Assembly (NCBI GenBank): GCA_964649085.1
Contig: CAZYPN010000004.1
Span: 62,001-126,000, forward strand
DNA: 64,000 nt
Reading direction: 5' to 3'
From: JADMJV01 sp964649085
GTDB taxonomy: Bacteria > Vulcanimicrobiota > Xenobia > Xenobiales > JADMJV01
Part shown: piece by piece, positions 31,423 to 39,418 of the stretch
How positions within the stretch are numbered: the stretch's first letter is position 1
How the letters are laid out: the number at the start of each line of letters is the position of its first letter
Made by a program: the position numbers and the translations under genes
The notes under the pieces: generated by a model
What the model was told of the DNA's origin: nothing
The model's input: the letters and a program-made list of their open reading frames with translations, nothing else
Databases searched by the model: none

Positions 31423-32310
31423 ATGAAGAAAACCACTGCCAAGAAGCCCCATCCCTGGGAAGAACCCCCGCCCCCTGCAGACGTTCGCAGAGATACCTGG
31501 TTCAAGTGGGGCTGGAGTGCGCCCGACGCTGCTCGCAACCCGGCCCTGTGGCCGGTCTCCTGGATGTATGGCAAAAGCGCGCTGGACTCTTTGCGCAGAC
31601 TGGCCGCTGGCTCACGCCGAGTGTTGGATATTCGCTGCGGGTCGGGCTGGTTGCTGTGGGAAGCAGCCAAAGTGGCTCCCCAGGCTCAGTTGCTCGGTTT
31701 GGATACCCGCGCCGAAGCGGTGGCCTGGGGACAGGCTCAGTGCGAAGTGCGCCTGGGCCGCTCTATGGGGCAGGTCGAGATTCGCCAGCAAGATTTTCTC
31801 GATTTCGAAGGCGAGCCCGCCAGCTACGACTTGATCATCTGCAGTTTCGCTTTGCATCACTGGAGTGATGCCAGTGCCTTGTTGGAGAAAATGCAGCAAC
31901 TTCTGAAGCCCGGTGGTCACGTGTTTTACTACGATGCTACCGAGCCCACAGAGCACACCGTAGACCGGCTGTCGCGCTATTACTTTCGTCGCCAGCGGCT
32001 GCGGGGGGTGGCTACCGACCTGTGGAACGTGCGCCGTCAAGTGCGGGCCGGCTATGCACGAGACAGTCTGCGCAGCCTGCGCCATCCCGAGGCGCCCAGC
32101 GAAGGCGAGTTCTTCGCCGTGCTCCAAAGCCAGTTTTCGGTTCTCGAGCAGGGACGCTTGCGGGCCCTGTGCGATTTGTGGCTGCGCTCGCTGCCCAAGA
32201 AATTGAGCTGGCTGTGGCTGATCGCCCTGCTCTGGCTGGACCGTCTCGTCATTGCCTTGAAGTGGCTCGACGGCTGCCGTCGTTTTGCGGTGGCCCGTAA
32301 GGAGTCCTGA
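31423..32310 (+). CDS. SAM-dependent methyltransferase with altered motif I
   Basis: The 295-residue protein has a class I methyltransferase core: VLDIRCGSGWLL (about 67-78), LLGLDTRAEAV and LIICSFALHHW. Motif I reads D-I-R-C-G-S-G where most enzymes have D-[IL]-G-C-G-x-G, so the first glycine is arginine. A C-terminal region with two hydrophobic stretches (SWLWLIALLWLDRLVIALKWL) suggests membrane association. The acceptor is unknown. GAGAG lies just upstream of the ATG. Confidence 0.8.
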   Translation: MKKTTAKKPHPWEEPPPPADVRRDTWFKWGWSAPDAARNPALWPVSWMYGKSALDSLRRLAAGSRRVLDIRCGSGWLLWEAAKVAPQAQLLGLDTRAEAVAWGQAQCEVRLGRSMGQVEIRQQDFLDFEGEPASYDLIICSFALHHWSDASALLEKMQQLLKPGGHVFYYDATEPTEHTVDRLSRYYFRRQRLRGVATDLWNVRRQVRAGYARDSLRSLRHPEAPSEGEFFAVLQSQFSVLEQGRLRALCDLWLRSLPKKLSWLWLIALLWLDRLVIALKWLDGCRRFAVARKES

Positions 32311-32328
32311 AGTCGAACATCTGTTGGC

Positions 32329-32357
32329 TTGCATGTCGAGGATGGGGGGGGTAGTCT
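32329..32357 (+). promoter_or_regulatory. Possible promoter of the structured RNA
   Basis: TTGCAT, 17 bases, then TAGTCT: both boxes match the consensus at only three of six positions, but the spacing is ideal. The predicted transcription start, near 32364, coincides with the first base of the closing helix of the RNA. Confidence 0.35.
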
Positions 32358-32363
32358 AGTAGA

Positions 32364-32673
32364 GCAAGACCTCGAGCGGACGGAGGAACCGATACCCTAC
32401 ACGATGCTTCGGCATCAACCGCTACGTTCTCTTCGGAGAAGCTTCACCAGGGTGAGCCAGGAAGCTCTGGTGGCCCAAGACGAGTACTGAAGCGCACGCT
32501 GTCTCGGCAATGAGCGCTGGATGGGTAACCATCCAACCCGGCAAGGAATTCGTTCCAAACCGGTTCGGGCTGGAAGTGAGTAGCACTGTTCTTGTTCCTA
32601 GGCCAGGGACATCCATAGCGCGCAAGCGCAAGTAGGAAGGGCAAGTTCATCGAGGTCTTGCCCTTATTCTTTT
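32364..32673 (+). ncRNA. Structured non-coding RNA of about 310 nt upstream of uvrA
   Basis: No credible coding frame fills this 436-base gap. The stretch contains a string of perfect hairpins: GATGC-TTCG-GCATC (32403-32416), TTCTC-TTCG-GAGAA (32427-32440), CACCAG/CTGGTG (32445-32472), GGATGG-GTAA-CCATCC (32519-32534), GGAA-TTCG-TTCC (32545-32556) and GCGC-GCAA-GCGC (32618-32629). Three loops are UUCG and two are GNRA, both typical of folded RNAs. A 12-bp helix GCAAGACCTCGA/TCGAGGTCTTGC (32364-32375 with 32650-32661) closes the whole. An intrinsic terminator shares its 3' arm with this helix. I cannot see the signatures of tmRNA, RNase P or SRP RNA. The raiA-type RNAs are one family to test. 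Confidence 0.68.
32637..32673 (+). terminator. Intrinsic terminator overlapping the closing helix
   Basis: A perfect 9-bp stem, AAGGGCAAG / CTTGCCCTT, with an 11-base loop is followed by ATTCTTTT. The 3' arm (32657-32665) includes CTTGC, which also pairs with the 5' end of the RNA in the closing helix, so the two structures exclude each other. Confidence 0.75.
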
Positions 32674-32746
32674 CTCGCACATCGTGCATCTACGGGAGCT
32701 TTCGGGGACGAGGCTCCCCATTACCGAGCAGTTCAAAGAGGAAGCC

Positions 32747-35599
32747 TTGATCAGTACCCCGTCCCGCTCCCAGCCTCACATTTTTCACGGTCAATCCGAT
32801 CCCTGGATTCGCATTCGCGGCGCTCGCGAGCACAATCTGAAGAACGTCGACCTGGACCTGCCCCGGGATCGACTGGTGGTGTTCACCGGATTGAGCGGCT
32901 CCGGCAAGTCCAGTCTGGCCTTCGACACCCTCTATGCTGAAGGTCAGCGTCGCTATGTCGAGTCGCTCTCGGCCTATGCCCGACAATTCTTGGGTTTGAT
33001 GGAAAAGCCCGATGTCGACCTGATCGAGGGCCTTTCTCCGGCCATCTCCATCGACCAGAAGGGCAGTTCGCGCAATCCTCGCTCCACCGTAGGCACCGTT
33101 ACCGAGATCTACGACTACCTTCGTCTGCTCTTCGCGCGCATCGGCCATCCCCATTGTCACCAGTGTGGCAAGCTGATCCATTCTCAGACCATCGATCAGA
33201 TGGTCGACGGGTTGCTCGAACTGGAGAGCGGCACCGCTCTAACGCTGCTCGCTCCCATGGTGCGTGGCCGAAAGGGCGAGTACTCGAAACTGTTCAAAGA
33301 GATCCAATCCAACGGATTCACCCGGGTGCGGGTTGACGGTCACATCCATCGCCTGGATGAAGGGCCCATTCCGCTGGAGAAATACTCCAAGCACACGATC
33401 GAGGTCGTGGTCGACCGCATCACTTTGCGAGACGGAGTTCGCTCGCGCCTGGCCGATTCTTTGGAAACTTGCTTGGGGCTGGCCGGGGGGCTGGTTCAGG
33501 TGTCCAGCCCCGGTCGCGAACAATTGCTCTCGTCCCAACTGGCATGTGTCGAATGTGGCATTTCCATGGAGGAACTGGCCCCTCGGCTGTTTTCTTTCAA
33601 CAGTCCTTTCGGCGCCTGCGAGAAATGCCACGGCCTGGGCTTCCTGCCCGAGCTGGATGCCGGATTGGTGGTGCCCAATCCCTCGCTCAGTCTCGAGGAG
33701 GGTGCTCTGGCCCCCTGGGGCAAGCCGGTGGTGTCGATGCGCCATCATCCTCGTGACTCTCGCTTCTGGCGTCGTCTGATCCGCCTGGCAGAGGAGCGCG
33801 GGCTGGACCTCGGCACTCCCTGGCAGTCGCTTACGGAGAGCCAGCGTCAGTGGGTGCTCTATGGTCAGGGGGCTGCATTCGAGGGCGCCATTCCCATGTT
33901 GCAGCGGCTGTATACCGAAACCGAGTCGGAGTTCTTTCGCGGCGAGATCGAAAAATACATGACCGAGAAGCCGTGTCCCGACTGTGAGGGTTCGCGCTTG
34001 AAGCCCGAAGCGCGCAGCGTAAAGATCGATGGTGCCAATGTTCATCAGGTCTGCTCGGTTTCGGTGCGGGAGGCGCTGGCATGGGTGCGGGGCCTGCACT
34101 TGAGCGAGCGCGAGCAGTTCATCGCCCAGCAGGTGCTCAAGGAGATCGAGGCGCGGCTGCGTTTTCTCAACGATGTCGGGCTCGACTATCTGGCCCTGAC
34201 ACGGACGGCCAGCACGCTGTCGGGGGGCGAGAGCCAGCGCATCCGTCTGGCCACTCAGATCGGTTCAGGACTGGTGGGCGTGCTCTACATTCTGGATGAG
34301 CCTTCCATCGGTTTGCACCAGCGCGACAATGAGCGCCTTCTGCAAACCCTGCTGCGGCTGCGCGACCTGGGCAATACCCTGATCGTCGTCGAGCACGACG
34401 AGGATACCATTCTGGCGGCCGACCACGTGGTGGATATCGGTCCCGGGGCGGGCATTCATGGAGGGCGAATTATCGCCCAGGGGGCGCCGCGCCAGGTGGC
34501 CGAGCACCCCGAGAGCCTTACCGGACAGTACCTCAGCGGTCGTAAAGCCATCGACGTTCCCCGTCGGCGGCGCAAGGTGGTGAAAGGGCGTCAGTTGCGC
34601 GTCGTGGGGGCCAGCCAGAACAACCTGCAGAGTTTGACGGTCGATTTCCCCCTGGGGGTGATGACCTGCGTCACGGGCGTGTCGGGTTCGGGCAAGAGCA
34701 CGCTGGTCAATCAGGTGCTGACCAAGGCTCTGTCGCGGGCTTTGGGACAGGGCGGTGAGCGACCTGGAGCCCATCGCGAGTTGCTCGGAGTGGAGCATGT
34801 CGACAAGGTGATCGTGATCGACCAGAGCCCCATCGGGCGCACTCCCCGCTCCAATCCCGCCACCTACACCGGAGTCTTTGATCCCATCCGGCAGGTGTTT
34901 GCCCAGGTTCCCGAGGCTCGCATGCGCGCCTATGCGCCGGGGCGCTTCTCGTTCAACGTCAAGGGAGGGCGCTGCGAGGCCTGTCAGGGCCAGGGCATTC
35001 TCAAGATCGAGATGCATTTTTTGCCCGACGTGTACGTTCCCTGTGAAGTCTGCAAAGGCAAGCGCTACAATCGCGAAACTCTGGAAGTGCGCTTCAAGGG
35101 CAAAACCATTGCCGAGGTGCTCGATATGACCATCGATGAGTCGCTCGAGTTATTTGGCAACATTCCTCGCCTGGCGCGACGCTTACAAACCCTGGTCGAT
35201 GTCGGCCTGGGCTATATCAGCCTGGGCCAGTCGGCCACGACCCTTTCGGGCGGTGAGGCTCAGCGGGTCAAGTTGGCCACCGAACTCTCCAAAATGGCCA
35301 CCGGGCGCACCGTCTACATTCTCGATGAACCCACCACGGGACTGCATTTCCACGATGTAGCGCGACTGTTGGAGGTGCTGCAGCGATTGACCGACGCGGG
35401 CAACAGCGTCATCATCATCGAGCACAACCTGGATGTCATCAAGTGTGCCGACTGGCTGATCGACCTGGGCCCCGAGGGCGGCGATCGGGGCGGTCGGTTG
35501 TTGGTGGCGGGCACGCCCGAGAAAGTGGCCGGCTGTGGCGATTCCTACACCGGCAAGTTCTTGCAGCCGATCCTGCGCAAGGCCGGCACCTTGAGCTAG
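32747..35599 (+). CDS. uvrA: Excinuclease ABC subunit A
   Basis: The 950-residue DNA-damage sensor of nucleotide excision repair has two ABC ATPase modules. Walker A motifs GLSGSGKSS (about 49-57) and GVSGSGKST (about 644), two LSGGE signatures and two zinc modules (CVECG ... CEKCHG and CEACQGQG ... CEVCKG) are present. It loads UvrB at bulky lesions. A GTG further upstream at 32684 is in frame, but TTG 32747 has GAGGAA close before it and gives the usual length. The gene follows the structured RNA and its terminator, so read-through or a separate promoter in the short gap must supply it. Its stop codon overlaps that of the next, convergent gene in a shared CTAG. Confidence 0.96.
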   Translation: MISTPSRSQPHIFHGQSDPWIRIRGAREHNLKNVDLDLPRDRLVVFTGLSGSGKSSLAFDTLYAEGQRRYVESLSAYARQFLGLMEKPDVDLIEGLSPAISIDQKGSSRNPRSTVGTVTEIYDYLRLLFARIGHPHCHQCGKLIHSQTIDQMVDGLLELESGTALTLLAPMVRGRKGEYSKLFKEIQSNGFTRVRVDGHIHRLDEGPIPLEKYSKHTIEVVVDRITLRDGVRSRLADSLETCLGLAGGLVQVSSPGREQLLSSQLACVECGISMEELAPRLFSFNSPFGACEKCHGLGFLPELDAGLVVPNPSLSLEEGALAPWGKPVVSMRHHPRDSRFWRRLIRLAEERGLDLGTPWQSLTESQRQWVLYGQGAAFEGAIPMLQRLYTETESEFFRGEIEKYMTEKPCPDCEGSRLKPEARSVKIDGANVHQVCSVSVREALAWVRGLHLSEREQFIAQQVLKEIEARLRFLNDVGLDYLALTRTASTLSGGESQRIRLATQIGSGLVGVLYILDEPSIGLHQRDNERLLQTLLRLRDLGNTLIVVEHDEDTILAADHVVDIGPGAGIHGGRIIAQGAPRQVAEHPESLTGQYLSGRKAIDVPRRRRKVVKGRQLRVVGASQNNLQSLTVDFPLGVMTCVTGVSGSGKSTLVNQVLTKALSRALGQGGERPGAHRELLGVEHVDKVIVIDQSPIGRTPRSNPATYTGVFDPIRQVFAQVPEARMRAYAPGRFSFNVKGGRCEACQGQGILKIEMHFLPDVYVPCEVCKGKRYNRETLEVRFKGKTIAEVLDMTIDESLELFGNIPRLARRLQTLVDVGLGYISLGQSATTLSGGEAQRVKLATELSKMATGRTVYILDEPTTGLHFHDVARLLEVLQRLTDAGNSVIIIEHNLDVIKCADWLIDLGPEGGDRGGRLLVAGTPEKVAGCGDSYTGKFLQPILRKAGTLS

Positions 35600-36204
35600 C
35601 GCAGGTGGGCCGTGAGTTCGCCCTTGCCCTGGCGCACGAGCACGGGTTCGTCGCCGGTGAAATCGATGATCGTCGAGGGGTCCGACTGCAGCCAACCATC
35701 GGTCAGCATCAAATCAACCAGATGAAATTCCTCTTGAATCGACTCGGGATTGCTGATCACTTCCTCCAGGGAGGTCGAGGCCGAAGTGTTCACCAGCGGG
35801 TTGCCCAGTCCGGTAACCAGTTCCAGGCACACGTCATGAGCGGGAACTCGAATGCCCACCGTGTGTTGCTTGCTGACCATGACCTTGGGCACCAGGCGCG
35901 AGGCCTGTAAAATGAAGGTGTAGGGCCCGGGCAAGAGACGTTTCATCAGTTTGAAGGCCGAATTGGACACCTGGGCATACTCGCTGACCTGGGTCATGTC
36001 CGAGCAGATAAAGCTCAGGGGTTTCTGGCGCGGCATCTTCTTGTACTGATAGATTTTCTCGATGGCACGCTTGTTCAACAGGTCGCAACCCATACCATAT
36101 ACGGTGTCGGTCGGATAGACGATCACGCCGCCTCCCTTGAGGGTCTCAACGGCTCGGGCTACATTCTTCCAGCGCTCGCTGGGGTCGCAACTGAGTACTA
36201 ACAT
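35596..36204 (-). CDS. Sua5/YciO/YrdC-family protein, YciO type
   Basis: The 202-residue protein has the family signature YPTDTVYGMGCDLLNK and KPLSFICSDM, followed by LLPGPYTFILQ and TVGIRVP. YrdC/Sua5 make threonylcarbamoyl-AMP for the t6A modification of tRNA. The sequence is closest to the YciO branch, whose role is less certain. The ATG at 36204 has AAAGGAG six bases upstream; the frame stays open further but does not look coding. Confidence 0.87.
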   Translation of the reverse strand: MLVLSCDPSERWKNVARAVETLKGGGVIVYPTDTVYGMGCDLLNKRAIEKIYQYKKMPRQKPLSFICSDMTQVSEYAQVSNSAFKLMKRLLPGPYTFILQASRLVPKVMVSKQHTVGIRVPAHDVCLELVTGLGNPLVNTSASTSLEEVISNPESIQEEFHLVDLMLTDGWLQSDPSTIIDFTGDEPVLVRQGKGELTAHLR

Positions 36205-36261
36205 GGGCGGCTCCTTTGGCCTGAAGGCGGGATTTCCTGGTGGCGGCGGGAAGCCAGGGCC

Positions 36262-36786
36262 ATGGAACGAGGCACTCGAGGGAAGGTCCACAATCGCAGT
36301 CTGATTCGCCTGGTCACCTGGGTTCATCGCCAGCTCTACCAGTGGTCTGGCGGCTTCGTCGGAGGCATGATCGCCGGCGCGCCCCAGTTGCTGTTGACCA
36401 CCGTGGGGCGTAAGTCGGGGCGACACTTCACGGTGCCTTTGCTGTGTTTGCCCTACGGGGCCAACCTGGTGGTCGTTGCCAGCTACGGTGGCTGTGCCGA
36501 GGCCCCCCAGTGGTGGAAGAACCTGCAGGTAAATCCGCGGGGTTGGGTTCAGCTGGGCAGGCACCGCTGGGAGGTACAGGCCGAGCAGGCCTCGGAGGAA
36601 TTAAAGTCGGAGCTGTGGCCGGTCTTCTGTCAGTATTATCCCGGCTATCTCGAATACCAGGATCGCACCGACCGGATTATTCCTCTGATTGTCCTTCGTC
36701 CCAGTTGGGCGGCCCCCAGGGATCTGCATTGTGTTCTCCCAGACGGGGCGGCGGGGGCAGGGTCGGGCGACGGCCAAAGCCGCTGA
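36262..36786 (+). CDS. Deazaflavin-dependent nitroreductase-family protein
   Basis: The 174-residue protein matches the Ddn-like F420H2-dependent reductase family: LLLTTVGRKSGRHFTVPLL near the centre, then NLVVVASYGG, PQWWKNLQVNPRGWVQ and the C-terminal TDRIIPLIVL. Such proteins reduce quinones or nitro groups with F420 or flavin. The last 30 or so residues after IVLRPSW do not look like the family. They lie in a 110-base overlap with the convergent CoA-transferase gene, so a frameshift or an unusual tail is possible. Confidence 0.8.
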   Translation: MERGTRGKVHNRSLIRLVTWVHRQLYQWSGGFVGGMIAGAPQLLLTTVGRKSGRHFTVPLLCLPYGANLVVVASYGGCAEAPQWWKNLQVNPRGWVQLGRHRWEVQAEQASEELKSELWPVFCQYYPGYLEYQDRTDRIIPLIVLRPSWAAPRDLHCVLPDGAAGAGSGDGQSR

Positions 36787-37801
36787 AGGCTATTCCTGGC
36801 AATGCTTGCAGCGGCCCTGCAGTCCAGCGGGGGCTGTCTGCAAGGGCCTGGCCCACCGACTGAATGCGGCCGGCCGGCACCCCTTGCCGGTGCAATTGGT
36901 CGAGCAGTTCCTGGCTGGCGAGGCGCTGACTGAGGTCCAGCAGTGCCTTTCGCAAGGTTTCTCTGTGGTGCACCCTGTCGATTTGTTTGGGGTAGCGTTG
37001 GGCCAGTTCGGGGCATCCCAGGCACTGGCAGAGCCGTTCAAACTGACGATCGGTTCCCACCGCCAGCAACAGTTCGCCGTCTCGGCAGAGCAGGCGGGTT
37101 CCGTAGGGAAATAGATTGGGGTGCTCGCTTCCCTGGGGAATCGGGTCAACCCCCGTCATCAGGGTGTGGGTGGCCTGGTTGGCCAGCGAGGCCAGGGCTG
37201 CTTCCCACAGCGAGACTTTCACCAGTCGACCGCCCTGGCCGCGGTCGCGCAGCCACAGGGCCAGCAGGATGCCTTCCTTGAGTTGATGGGCCGCCAGCAA
37301 ATCGATCAGGGCTACGGGTAGCTTGCAGGGCGGGCCCCCCGGCGGACCGTTCATCGACATGAAGCCCGATTCAGCCTGGATCAGCGCATCCAGTCCGGGC
37401 CGGGAGCTGTCGGGATAGCCGCATACCCAGCCGATAATCATTTGGGGGTGTTGCTGCAGCAGTTGCTCGGGTTGCAGTTGCAGTTTCACTTCGTCGCCGG
37501 GCTTGCAGTTCATGAGCAGGATGTCGGTTTGCGACAGCAGGGGGTCGAGTCTGGAGCGATGTTGGCGCAGGTCGAGCACGATCGAGCGCTTGCCCCAATT
37601 GACGCAGCTGAAGTAGGCGCTCAGGTGTTGGCCAGACTCCTCGGGGTGATACCAGCCCCGGGTCGGATCGCCCCCCGAGTCGGGAGGTTCGACCTTGACC
37701 ACTCTGGCCCCCAGCTCGGCCAGGAACATGCCGACCGAAGGTCCGGCCAGAATGGTGGCCAGTTCCAAGACCTTCAACTGGGCGAGCGGCGGAGCATCCA
37801 C
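36677..37801 (-). CDS. CaiB/BaiF-family CoA-transferase
   Basis: The 374-residue protein begins LKVLELATILAGPSVGMFLAELGARVVKVE, the classic N-terminus of type III CoA-transferases. It retains LLMNCKPGDEVKL and the C-terminal GVPAGRIQSVGQAL. The catalytic aspartate is expected near LIQAESGFMSMNG, but the usual YQA-x-SG context reads DALIQAESGF here, so activity should be checked. These enzymes move CoA between carboxylic acids. GTG 37801 fits the family start; a TTG at 37873 lies close to an AT-rich, promoter-like segment (37872-37900). It diverges from the subtilase. Confidence 0.85.
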   Translation of the reverse strand: MDAPPLAQLKVLELATILAGPSVGMFLAELGARVVKVEPPDSGGDPTRGWYHPEESGQHLSAYFSCVNWGKRSIVLDLRQHRSRLDPLLSQTDILLMNCKPGDEVKLQLQPEQLLQQHPQMIIGWVCGYPDSSRPGLDALIQAESGFMSMNGPPGGPPCKLPVALIDLLAAHQLKEGILLALWLRDRGQGGRLVKVSLWEAALASLANQATHTLMTGVDPIPQGSEHPNLFPYGTRLLCRDGELLLAVGTDRQFERLCQCLGCPELAQRYPKQIDRVHHRETLRKALLDLSQRLASQELLDQLHRQGVPAGRIQSVGQALADSPRWTAGPLQALPGIAFSGFGRRPTLPPPPRLGEHNADPWGPPNWDEGQSEE

Positions 37802-38064
37802 GGAAGAAAGCCGATTCTTTGTAAGTAAAGCTGCACCTTTCCGTCTATTGCACTGGCAGTTGTCGGAAAACAAATTTTATATAGAAGCAATTTTCATGGA
37901 ATCAGTTGCCTGCTGAGCAGGCCTGGCCATCTTTCCAAACCGACACCGTTGGCCCATGGTCGACTGTTAACAACCCGGATCCCGAGGGCGAGCCACGAGT
38001 TGCTATGCTTAGGAAGCGGAATTCTGCTCTCCGCGGGGGTCTCAAGAAGAAAGGTGAGGCATCG

Positions 38065-39402
38065 TTGAAAATCTCCTCTGCCCGAGTGTCCCGCCCCACG
38101 CTGCCGCCCGCAACGCGCGGCACAGCTTCGTCGTCCCCCTTGGAGAGCTTCACCCAGGAAGCCCACGATGTGATGTCGGGGGGCAAGATTCCGGTGATTT
38201 TCTCGGCCCAGAATGGGCAACGCCTGGGGGTGCTGAAGCGCACGCTGGCCCGTATTTCCAAGGCGACCCTCGAGGAGTTGCCGTTGATCCACGGTGCGGC
38301 AGCCTGGATCGGCAAGAATCAGTTGGAGACACTGCTGGAGAAGATGCCCGACGGCACCAGCATCGCCATCAATCACGCGGTGCACCCCGAATCACCGTTC
38401 ACCAATCACAGCTTCATCTTTCAGGAGGCTGCCGAAGATCGCTCCACGGCAGGTCCTACGGAGACGGCAGCGGTTCGGCTTCCCGGATTGGACAAGGTGT
38501 GGAAGCAAGGCTTCACCGGTAAGGGGCAGACGGTAGCCATTATCGACTCGGGCATCTTCCCTCATCCCGACCTGAAAGAGCGGATCGTGGGCTGGATGGA
38601 TTTTGCCGAAGGCAAAAAGAAGCCCACCGACCGCTATGGACACGGCACCCACGTGGCCGGTCTGGTGGCCGGGTCGGGCAGCAAATCTCAGGGAGCTGTC
38701 AAGGGAGTGGCCCCGGAAGCCAATCTGGTGGGGGTGCGGATTGCCTCGATCGCCGACGCTATCAAGGCGCTGAACTGGGTCATTGAAAACAAGGACGAGC
38801 TCAACATTTCGGTGGTCAACATGTCGCTCGGCGATATGCCGAGCAAGGCCTGGAAGAACGATCCCTGGGCTCTGGCTACCCAGCGGGCCATCGACGCCGG
38901 CCTTACCGTGGTGGTCAGCGCGGGTAACGAAGGGCCCAATCCGGGCACCATTGCCACGCCCGGCATCTTGCCCACGGCCATTACGGTAGGCGCCATCGAC
39001 GACAGCGGCACGCTCGACCCCAAGGACGACCAGTTGACTCGCTTCTCCAGCCGAGGACCGAGCATTGATGGCCTGACCAAGCCTGATGTGGTGGCCCCGG
39101 GCAAGCGCGTCTTTTCCACGCTGGCTCCCAGTTCGTCTTTTGACACTCCCGAGTTCCCCAAGGCCAGCGGCGGCTACTTCGCCATTTCGGGAACCAGCCA
39201 GGCCACGCCGATGGTGGCGGGTCTGGTGGCTTTGCTCAAGCAGGCCAACCCCCAGCTGACTCAGGCGGATTTATTGGCCATCCTGAAGGAAAGCGCCCAC
39301 AAGTACCCCAATCTGGAGGGAGCCGCTGTGGGGGCTGGTTTGGTTCAGGCCGAACGGGCGCTGGAGCTGGCGAAAAATTGGGAGTCGAAGGCGGTAGCCT
39401 GA
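38065..39402 (+). CDS. Subtilisin-like serine peptidase (S8)
   Basis: The 445-residue protein has the full triad: Asp in AIIDSGIFPHPD (about 160), His in GHGTHVAG (about 194) and Ser in GTSQATPMVAG (about 378). The oxyanion asparagine is in SAGNEGP. A roughly 130-residue N-terminal region would be a propeptide. No signal peptide is visible at the chosen start, so it may act inside the cell or leave by another route. TTG 38065 follows GGTGAGG by five bases; earlier in-frame starts at 37906 and 38007 lack a ribosome-binding site. The next gene begins 16 bases later, so the two form an operon. Confidence 0.9.
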   Translation: MKISSARVSRPTLPPATRGTASSSPLESFTQEAHDVMSGGKIPVIFSAQNGQRLGVLKRTLARISKATLEELPLIHGAAAWIGKNQLETLLEKMPDGTSIAINHAVHPESPFTNHSFIFQEAAEDRSTAGPTETAAVRLPGLDKVWKQGFTGKGQTVAIIDSGIFPHPDLKERIVGWMDFAEGKKKPTDRYGHGTHVAGLVAGSGSKSQGAVKGVAPEANLVGVRIASIADAIKALNWVIENKDELNISVVNMSLGDMPSKAWKNDPWALATQRAIDAGLTVVVSAGNEGPNPGTIATPGILPTAITVGAIDDSGTLDPKDDQLTRFSSRGPSIDGLTKPDVVAPGKRVFSTLAPSSSFDTPEFPKASGGYFAISGTSQATPMVAGLVALLKQANPQLTQADLLAILKESAHKYPNLEGAAVGAGLVQAERALELAKNWESKAVA

Positions 39403-39418
39403 GGCTTCGGAGCCTCCG

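Noticed and set aside
30149..31426. A 425-codon plus-strand frame opposite terC and part of fabG
   Set aside because: It runs antisense to two clear genes and is rich in histidine, glutamine and aspartate as expected for a reverse frame.
32364..32673. tmRNA, RNase P RNA or SRP RNA
   Set aside because: No CCA-type tRNA-like end or tag frame, no GAGGAAAGUC-type RNase P core and no GGAAGGAAGCAGC-type SRP tetraloop region was found on either strand.
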